Source of the DNA: Thermoplasmata archaeon
Lineage (GTDB): Archaea; Thermoplasmatota; Thermoplasmata; Thermoplasmatales; Thermoplasmataceae
Direction of reading: 5' to 3'
NCBI GenBank assembly: GCA_021845325.1
Contig: JAKBRR010000082.1
Coordinates: 1-7,258, forward strand
Length of the DNA: 7,258 nt
Below, in pieces: positions 5,798 through 7,258 of this stretch. How positions within the stretch are numbered: the stretch's first letter is position 1; each line of letters begins with the position of its first letter. The notes beneath the pieces were generated by a model. That model saw only the letters and a list, made by a program, of their open reading frames with translations. It did no database searches and was not told the origin of the DNA. The translations under genes were made by a program, and so were the position numbers.

Positions 5798-5809
5798 CTT
5801 TATTAATCT
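5798..5809 (+). promoter_or_regulatory. Putative TATA box of the 247-aa gene
   Basis: CTTTATTAATC lies about 45 bases before ATG 5848. A start near 5828 would give a leader of about 20 bases that carries the Shine-Dalgarno at 5836-5842, in contrast to the leaderless genes elsewhere in the window. Confidence 0.3.
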
Positions 5810-5835
5810 CGACTATATGAAGAGCAAAAGACATG

Positions 5836-5842
5836 GAGGTGT
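5836..5842 (+). promoter_or_regulatory. Shine-Dalgarno GGAGGTG deciding the start at 5848
   Basis: GGAGGTG ends five bases before ATG 5848. The in-frame ATG at 5833 overlaps this motif and has no ribosome site of its own. The authentic start is therefore 5848, five codons shorter than the longest open frame. Confidence 0.75.
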
Positions 5843-5847
5843 CATTA

Positions 5848-6591
5848 ATGAAAATAGGGAAATATGTTGTACCTAATAGAGGAGTGAGAATGAGGGATTC
5901 ACTACAAAATGCCTTAAAACTATACGATGAGTATAAGACTAACACTATTACAAAACTGAACAGCGATGATGGCATAGCCAAGACATTCGGCTACAGTGGA
6001 GCGAACAATGGTTCATATACTAAGGCAATTGCAGCATTGAAAGACTATGGATTCTTGGAAAAAGCCGCTGCAAGCGAGTTCAAAGTATCTAATCTTGCTA
6101 TCGATGCCCAGTACGGCACAAAGGAAGAGAAGAAAGTTGCATTAATCACTGCCTTGAACAATATACCACTCTGGAAACAACTTTACGAGAATTTCAAAGA
6201 TAGAGTTCCTGATGACCCGATTTGGCTAAAAATTAGAAACATCACTAGCGTAAAGTCAGACGAAGCACAGAAAGTTGAATCATTCGTTCGAGAAGCTTAC
6301 ATGGAGGATATAACCTTCGTTAGAGAGATTGTTGGAGATATAGCATTTGGACAGACTTATACCTCACAGGAGAAGTCAGGAGAGGAGGAAACAGAAAAAG
6401 TTGAAGAGAAGAAGGAAACCGTAATTACTAAGAAAACCGTTGATCCGACAATGATAACAGTGACAATTGGCTCTTTCCAGACCAATCTGCCAATAAGTGA
6501 TATTGGATTTGAGGCTGCGAAGAGTTTCCTAGATTCTCTTAAGCCTCATTTTTTACAAGAAAAACAGAACAGCGAACAGATAACCATCTAA
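5848..6591 (+). CDS. Winged-helix-like protein of unknown function, element cargo
   Basis: A 247-residue protein I cannot name. The N-terminal part (about 15-85) looks like a winged helix: G-I-A-K-T-F-G-Y-S, then N-N-G-S-Y-T-K-A-I-A-A-L-K-D-Y-G-F-L-E as recognition helix and turn, then a short wing (F-K-V-S-N-L-A-I). A helical region follows (92-165), with N-N-I-P-L-W-K-Q-L-Y-E-N-F and a V-E-S-F-V-R-E-A-Y segment. Residues 175-196 form a very Glu/Lys-rich linker, probably disordered or coiled coil. The last 45 residues (I-T-V-T-I-G-S-F...F-L-D-S-L-K) look like a small compact beta-alpha domain. The layout recalls DUF5343-like proteins, which is only a resemblance. No enzyme motif is visible. 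As the largest intact gene in the right half of the element it may be a DNA-binding regulator or a defence component. Confidence 0.65.
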   Translation: MKIGKYVVPNRGVRMRDSLQNALKLYDEYKTNTITKLNSDDGIAKTFGYSGANNGSYTKAIAALKDYGFLEKAAASEFKVSNLAIDAQYGTKEEKKVALITALNNIPLWKQLYENFKDRVPDDPIWLKIRNITSVKSDEAQKVESFVREAYMEDITFVREIVGDIAFGQTYTSQEKSGEEETEKVEEKKETVITKKTVDPTMITVTIGSFQTNLPISDIGFEAAKSFLDSLKPHFLQEKQNSEQITI

Positions 6592-6639
6592 GGCAACTAA
6601 AAAAAAGACCGGTTATGGGAAGAGAGGAGTTATCCAGGG

Positions 6640-6667
6640 TTTTTTTCGATTTCTCTTAATTTTTTTA
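6640..6667 (+). terminator. Double T-tract terminator after the 247-aa gene
   Basis: Two runs of seven T (6640-6646 and 6660-6666) occur about 50-75 bases past the stop. AAGAGA (6620-6625) can pair with TCTCTT (6652-6657) just before the second run. U-rich tracts like these terminate archaeal transcription. Confidence 0.6.
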
Positions 6668-6670
6668 CTC

Positions 6671-6729
6671 TCACACGTTGCGAATAATCAGTTAAATTCC
6701 CATCGAAATCCTGGCAATTTAACGTGTGA
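6671..6729. repeat. Nested inverted repeat with two alternative hairpins
   Basis: TCACACGTT (6671-6679) is a perfect complement of AACGTGTGA (6721-6729). GTTAAATT (6691-6698) is a perfect complement of AATTTAAC (6716-6723), leaving a 17-base loop. The two stems share AAC at 6721-6723, so they compete for those three bases; otherwise they nest into one 59-bp structure. It lies between the terminator and the right att repeat. Possible roles include a small structured RNA, a recombinase accessory site or an origin-like element. Nothing in the sequence decides between them. Confidence 0.55.
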
Positions 6730-6914
6730 AACAATTTTACAGTATAATTCTGTGAGATTTGGTACGGAAAAAATCATAGTGGTACATTTACGAAAAATAC
6801 TTGGAAATAAAACAAAAATGCATAATCAAGTCCGTGTGAACTTACAGGAAAGTAAAATCTTGAAACACTACAAAAATAACCGCATTGAATCTGTTAGAAA
6901 ACCACTATTATCAA

Positions 6915-6963
6915 AGAAAGCCACTGGAGGGTTTCGATCCCCCGACCTGCTGATTACAAATCA
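6915..6963 (-). repeat. Right att repeat, within intact tRNA-Thr
   Basis: This 49-bp copy matches the left repeat at 3737-3785. It covers the 3' half of the tRNA-Thr gene and five bases beyond it. The 25-bp core 6939-6963 covers the anticodon-loop end of the gene and is the probable strand-exchange zone, since it is the part left without mismatches. Under the usual model of integration, the 3' half now present in the intact tRNA was brought by the element. Confidence 0.8.
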
Positions 6964-6991
6964 GCTGCTCTGCCAGCTGAGCTACAGTGGC
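6919..6991 (-). tRNA. tRNA-Thr (anticodon UGU)
   Basis: A full cloverleaf is visible on the - strand. It has a perfect 7-bp acceptor stem (GCCACTG/CAGTGGC), a D-arm GCTC/GAGC, a perfect 5-bp anticodon stem GCTGA/TCAGC with loop TTTGTAA (anticodon TGT, reading ACA), a 5-base variable region, and a T-stem GGGGG/CCCTC with one G-U pair. G1-C72 and C2-G71 and the UGU anticodon fit threonine. The discriminator is U and no CCA is encoded. The T-loop is AUCGAAA instead of the usual UUCGAAU-like loop, a pattern known mainly from initiator tRNAs. The gene has no intron. It serves as the integration site of the adjoining element. Confidence 0.95.
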
Positions 6992-7010
6992 GATGTTGAG
7001 AGATATGTTA

Positions 7011-7023
7011 CTTAATCATAAAA
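7011..7023 (-). promoter_or_regulatory. TATA box of tRNA-Thr
   Basis: On the - strand TTTTATGATTAAG is centred about 26 bases before the first base of the mature tRNA, the normal archaeal distance for box A. Because the promoter lies on the chromosomal side, the tRNA stays expressed after insertion of the element. Confidence 0.65.
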
Positions 7024-7104
7024 CTTTCACTGTCTTTCCAGCCAATTTGCAGAAATTATTTTTTTTCCATGTTTCTCTGGCAAAGGATAAGATATCAAAA
7101 AACT

Positions 7105-7135
7105 GATGACATTCATGTTACATGATGTTGTCATC
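7105..7135. repeat. 31-bp imperfect palindrome upstream of the last gene
   Basis: Outer arms GATGACA (7105-7111) and TGTCATC (7129-7135) are perfect complements. Inside them CATG-TTA-CATG (7114-7124) forms a second, slightly off-centre dyad. The repeat lies about 40 bp before the probable box A of the gene at 7202 and about 90 bp behind the tRNA promoter, a fitting place for an operator. Confidence 0.45.
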
Positions 7136-7168
7136 TGTACATTTTATTATTTAAACTTCACTGCACAA

Positions 7169-7179
7169 GTTTATTATCA
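7169..7179 (+). promoter_or_regulatory. Putative TATA box of the right-edge gene
   Basis: AGTTTATTATC is centred about 28 bases before ATG 7202, the distance expected for a leaderless transcript. No Shine-Dalgarno precedes that ATG. Confidence 0.35.
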
Positions 7180-7201
7180 TTATCATCAATAAGCCTTCTA
7201 C

Positions 7202-7258
7202 ATGGAATCTCTCGAAATTATCAGGAGCATGCCACCCTCTGCAAAACTGCTCCTGCGA
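7202..7258 (+). CDS. Start of an unidentified gene, cut by the window edge
   Basis: An ATG opens a frame that remains open for 19 codons to the end of the window. It begins M-E-S-L-E-I-I-R-S-M-P-P-S-A and continues with a Leu-rich amphipathic pattern. Composition is protein-like and GC rises compared with the spacer. A correctly spaced box A and an upstream dyad support it. A second ATG (codon 10) is an alternative start. The visible part is too short to identify the product. Confidence 0.4.
   Translation, partial: MESLEIIRSMPPSAKLLLR

Larger units (their letters stand above)
6592..6918. other. Gene-free right end of the element
   Basis: These 327 bases hold the T-tract terminator and the nested inverted repeat. 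The remaining AT-rich stretch (6730-6914) runs up to the right att repeat. A + strand frame from GTG 6752 runs through the tRNA in antisense; it is not accepted as a gene here but is discussed as a possible integrase N-terminus. Confidence 0.5.
3737..6963. mobile_element. Integrated element in tRNA-Thr, about 3.2 kb, integrase-defective
   Basis: The region is bounded by 49-bp direct repeats (3737-3785 and 6915-6963; 44 of 49 bases identical, period 3178 bp). The repeats correspond to the 3' half of a tRNA-Thr gene plus five bases beyond it. The intact tRNA is on the right and a displaced 3' half on the left, as expected when a tyrosine recombinase inserts DNA into the anticodon/T-arm part of a tRNA gene. 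Cargo, all on +: a HEPN protein, a two-CxxC mini-protein with a frameshift, an integrase C-terminal piece, and a 247-aa winged-helix-like protein. The only recombinase is a fragment, so the element is probably immobile alone. The mismatches between repeats indicate that the insertion is not recent. No plasmid-type Rep gene is present. Confidence 0.75.

Noticed and set aside
6752..7015. 87-codon + strand frame running antisense through tRNA-Thr
   Set aside because: About a third of it is the antisense of the tRNA. The part before the tRNA has no recognisable domain. It is kept only as a speculative integrase N-terminus in the findings.

Overview
This window looks archaeal. Box-A-like AT-rich elements sit about 22-28 bases upstream of several genes whose start codons follow with little or no leader. 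Genes inside transcription units have strong Shine-Dalgarno sequences instead (AAGGAGG, GGAGGTG). The tRNA gene does not encode CCA. An integrase remnant is of the archaeal SSV/phage type. The DNA is AT-rich, and Arg is mostly AGA/AGG. Low GC and mostly leaderless first genes would fit Thermoplasmata or Nitrososphaeria (Thaumarchaeota), but nothing here settles the phylum.

Layout. (1) 1-1267: two small unrelated genes, a LITAF-like zinc-ribbon membrane protein (+) and a three-helix membrane protein (-), with AT-rich spacers. (2) 1268-3533: a compact restriction-modification unit. A winged-helix protein is followed 3 bp later by a beta-group DNA methyltransferase, both on +. A PD-(D/E)XK-type putative restriction endonuclease lies on - and faces them tail to tail, with a 44-bp overlap of coding ends. 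(3) 3737-6963: a small integrated element flanked by 49-bp direct repeats (44/49 identical). The right repeat is the 3' half of an intact tRNA-Thr(UGU) on the - strand; the left is a displaced, mutated copy of that half. Inside are a HEPN-domain protein, a two-CxxC mini-protein interrupted at a perfect A-AAA-AAG slip site, the C-terminal third of an archaeal tyrosine integrase, and a 247-aa protein with a winged-helix-like N-terminus. (4) 6964-7258: the rest of the tRNA, its promoter, a long dyad, and probably the first 19 codons of another + strand gene.

Together this reads as a small defence-rich region: a restriction-modification system beside a tRNA-Thr integration hotspot. The integrated element carries a HEPN gene (a family often found in anti-phage and toxin systems) and no complete recombinase, so it is probably stranded or depends on an integrase supplied in trans. 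Functions of the element's cargo are inferred from motifs and context only.
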